Below the pieces are notes generated by a model that was not told the DNA's origin, did no database searches, and saw nothing but the letters and a program-made list of their open reading frames with translations. From assembly GCA_019055375.1 (NCBI GenBank), contig JAHQIW010004394.1, positions 1-64,000 of the forward strand: a stretch of DNA of 64,000 nucleotides. Direction: 5' to 3'. The stretch comes from Parelaphostrongylus tenuis (lineage: Eukaryota > Nematoda > Chromadorea > Rhabditida > Metastrongylidae). Position numbers and translations under genes: made by a program. Positions 61,885 to 64,000 of this stretch are shown here, piece after piece. Positions within the stretch are counted from its first letter, which is position 1; every line of letters starts with the position of its first letter.

Positions 61885-61966
61885 TGACGAGAGTGGGATT
61901 CGAACCCACGCCCCCGAAGGGACTGGTGCCTTAAACCAGCGCCTTAGACCGCTCGGCCATCTCGCC
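61885..61966 (-). tRNA. tRNA-Leu (AAG), array unit 7
   Basis: All stems are intact, with the same body as unit 1 but anticodon AAG (loop TTAAGGC). A TTTT terminator follows. It lies 357 bases from unit 6 because of the inserted repeat. Confidence 0.95.
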
Positions 61967-62074
61967 GTGGTAAACCTCGTCGCAATATTGATCTTTATGT
62001 CACATAGAAATCGTTAAAGATAATAAATTATGCTGCCGTATTTCCATTTTCTATAGCAACGATCATTACGATTA

Positions 62075-62135
62075 CAGCTGACGAGACGGGGTCCCGAACT
62101 CACACCCCACCGCGGACGAGATTAGTGCCATAGAT
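62075..62135 (-). pseudogene. Degenerate tRNA-Leu 3' half
   Basis: AGCTGACGAGACGGGG, then CGAACTCACACCCCACCG follows the order acceptor 3' side, T arm, variable arm of the array units (plus-strand reading), but the T arm is broken and the anticodon half is unrecognisable. Confidence 0.55.
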
Positions 62136-62379
62136 CATCAGGCATATGTAAGTGATCAAGCAGAAGCAGAGCTGTCTGTATCTAAGATAAAAGAGCCCAT
62201 GAAAGGATCGGACTAAATGTAGTACTTGCGGTCTTATCAATTGGATCGCCATCTGATTACGTGTCAAAAGCTTTCGCTGGTTATGGCTAACGACCACTAC
62301 CAGTTTTATGAGAGTACTTTTCTGTTATGGGGAAGCACTGGCTCATATCACTGAACTGTGGTTCTTCACTAGGCTTTCA

Positions 62380-62560
62380 CAGATCATTCGAAAGCTGAAA
62401 TCTCACTGTTTTGAAATTATAAAGTTTTTTGAAAAGACCTTCTCACTGCGCTGTGGCAGTAAGATTACGTTTAACATGCAGCTCGCGTTATCGCCCGTAT
62501 TTTCGTTATTAGAAATTTTCTCTCAAATTCGTAGCAGACTTTCTAGGTATTGCGCACTAT
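62380..62560. repeat. Fragment of foldback family H
   Basis: GATCATTCGAAAGCTGAAAT, TATAAAGTTTTTTGAAAAGA and GCGTTATCGCCCGTATTTTC resemble the inner modules of family H at 39.0, 41.0 and 45.1 kb. Confidence 0.4.
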
Positions 62561-63014
62561 ACTCGTGAAAAAAAAACTAGGTTCTACCGTTTTATGGCTT
62601 TAGCTTTTTAGTTTCACTTTATACTGCCAAAAAAAACTCGCTAATACGCCTAAACCAAAGCTTATGCACGAAAGCAGACGGTGCCATAGGTTACCTCTCA
62701 AAGCGGAAAGCGGAGCAAAAACCCTAAATTAAGTGACAGAAATTGGTCGCCACTTGTCGACTACGCTGCGCGGTCGATCAAGTCGTCCCGTGAAGGTAAT
62801 GACTTCGAAAGTGGAACGCAACACTTTTTCGCTGCTACAGCGCTCTTAGACGGCTTTTTTTGAAAAACAAATTACTGTGCTACAATATGCGAGATTTAAC
62901 TGTAGAATGATTACCAAAAGTATGAGAAAGAATCGAATTGGGTCTTGTTCATGAAGGGCAAAAAAATGCTTCTCCGTAACAGAAAAAGTAGCATAATGGG
63001 CGTAATTCTTTTGG

Positions 63015-63695
63015 TACGACAGGGACACGGCGCTAGCTCCGCCTCGTCGCGTACGGGCGAGAGCTCTTCGTTGTGCTGAGTGGTTAGACATGTTGCTGGC
63101 TGTCGGAAAGTTGTTGGTTCAATCTACCATCATCGCTTCAAAGTAGATTCTTCAGTGTCTTTTTTTTTGTGTCAATTGGTATCAAAGGTTTTTTGCAAAG
63201 AAGCGACTATAGCAAAAAAAAAGGGGTCACTTGTCTCAATCACTACTTTTTGATACGATACGTGGATCCATAGGTTAACAACACATATCCAGCTTTTTTC
63301 GCATTTCTTTTGATGGTGCTGCGAAAAGTCGGGTTGTAATTCATATTTTTCTAGTGTGCGATTTCTAGAAGAAATTATATAGAAGTGGATGCAGTTAGTC
63401 TTACGGAGGCAGTGCGTTGGTTCTATCGTCATCCCATGCATCTATGTATCGTATCAAAAAGTAGTAATTCGTAAGACAAATAAGTGCCTTTTTGCTACAA
63501 TCATGTCTATATAATCAATTTCAATGCTAATCGACACGGAAAAAAAGACACCATAAGATCTGCTTTGGAGTTTTGTGATAGGAGACTAAACCAACAACCC
63601 TTTTTCCGACAGCCAGCAGCATCTTTGGCCACTCAGCACAACGGACTGCTCTCCGAGCACGAGTGAGGAGGGGGCTAGCGCCGTATCACTTTCGC
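63015..63695. repeat. Foldback element with arms of about 260 bp and a tRNA-like segment
   Basis: The left arm about 63015-63273 and right arm about 63435-63695 are inverted. Pairs: CGGCGCTAGC (63030) with GCTAGCGCCG (63674); TGCTGGCTGTCGG (63093) with its complement (63608); ACTACTTTTTGATACGATAC (63243) with its complement (63448). The left arm holds GTGCTGAGTGGTTAGACATG (box A-like) and GTTGGTTCAATCTACC (box B-like). The loop is about 160 bases. No transposase was seen. Confidence 0.78.
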
Positions 63696-64000
63696 ATCGA
63701 AAAGGTTAAGGAATGGGTAGTACTGTGAATTGTGGGCAACATGATAATGTCTAACTTAACTTAAATCCAATACCATTATATCCTTCTGAATCTGCTCCAC
63801 AACCAACTCCTATGTTCAGCTTTCTGTGAGTGGCTTGTTTGTGTTTCCTCTTTCTTCTTTCTGTTGCTCCTTCAACTGCCAACAAGACTAATTATTTTTC
63901 CTCAAAAGTCTAGGGAAAGGTTGAAAGGTATCTAGGGAAAGGTTAAGGCTTCCATACCAAATATCGGTAAGCAGATGTCCTTTCTTTCACCTAACAAAAG
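63696..64000. other. Window end, nothing recognised
   Basis: AT-rich sequence with a short direct repeat near 63910-63945 (TCTAGGGAAAGGTT twice). No coding signal is seen before the window ends. Confidence 0.5.

Larger units (their letters stand above)
60507..61966 (-). repeat. Tandem array of tRNA-Leu units, period about 205 bp
   Basis: Unit starts at 60507, 60714, 60914, 61118, 61323, 61528 and 61885. Spacers share CGGCAGGCCATGCTTTATAT, CCCCAGATAACTC and GACAGATTCCGTTGC. The units clearly arose by duplication of tRNA plus spacer. Relics at 60171-60203 and 62075-62135 mark older ends. Confidence 0.93.

Overview
This window reads as nuclear DNA of a nematode, most likely a clade V (strongylid or hookworm-like) roundworm. 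The case for this is: short exons with TTTCAG-type acceptors, a possible spliced-leader acceptor a few bases before a start codon, mariner and RTE remnants, dense tRNA-derived repeats, and two conserved animal genes with greatly expanded introns. The species is an inference; no marker here fixes it.

Layout. 1-8000 holds no gene I can support: tRNA-derived SINE-like repeats, a 171-bp tandem duplication and, at 7449-8001, an internally deleted mariner. 8036-18094 (minus strand) is a complete eight-exon gene for a GID8/TWA1-like protein (LisH-CTLH-CRA, scaffold subunit of the CTLH/GID E3 ubiquitin ligase) with an acidic, serine-rich N-terminal extension of about 115 residues. 19378-56989 (plus strand) is a head-to-head neighbour, a NUP214-type nucleoporin: N-terminal beta-propeller exons (19.4-25.1 kb), linker and coiled-coil exons (25.9-37.2 kb), an FG-repeat tail (37.4-56.8 kb) and a 22-nt last exon. 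I read about 34 exons, nearly all with matching intron phases. Four junctions or exons do not keep frame; they look like assembly indels, missed exons or real damage. Its introns are packed with RTE LINE remnants on both strands, a second mariner remnant, TA microsatellites, at least three copies of one foldback family, other hairpin elements and several tRNA-derived repeat families. 57-60 kb is gene-poor. 60507-61966 is a tandem array of seven minus-strand tRNA-Leu genes (five UAG, two AAG) with a period of about 205 bp, and 63.0-63.7 kb is a long foldback element.

How the genes relate. GID8 (ubiquitin ligase scaffold) and NUP214 (mRNA and protein export at the cytoplasmic face of the pore) have no known direct functional link. 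They are divergent neighbours sharing an interval of at most 1.3 kb. The tRNA-Leu array is an independent Pol III locus.

No clearly new biological system is visible. The least ordinary signals are the tRNA-Leu array with a wobble-base anticodon shift and a repeat insertion carrying a 12-bp target duplication, a tandemly duplicated NUP214 exon, the GID8 N-terminal extension, and several hairpin or foldback repeat families, some carrying tRNA-like cores. All readings are by eye from sequence and recalled family features; no alignment or database search was run.
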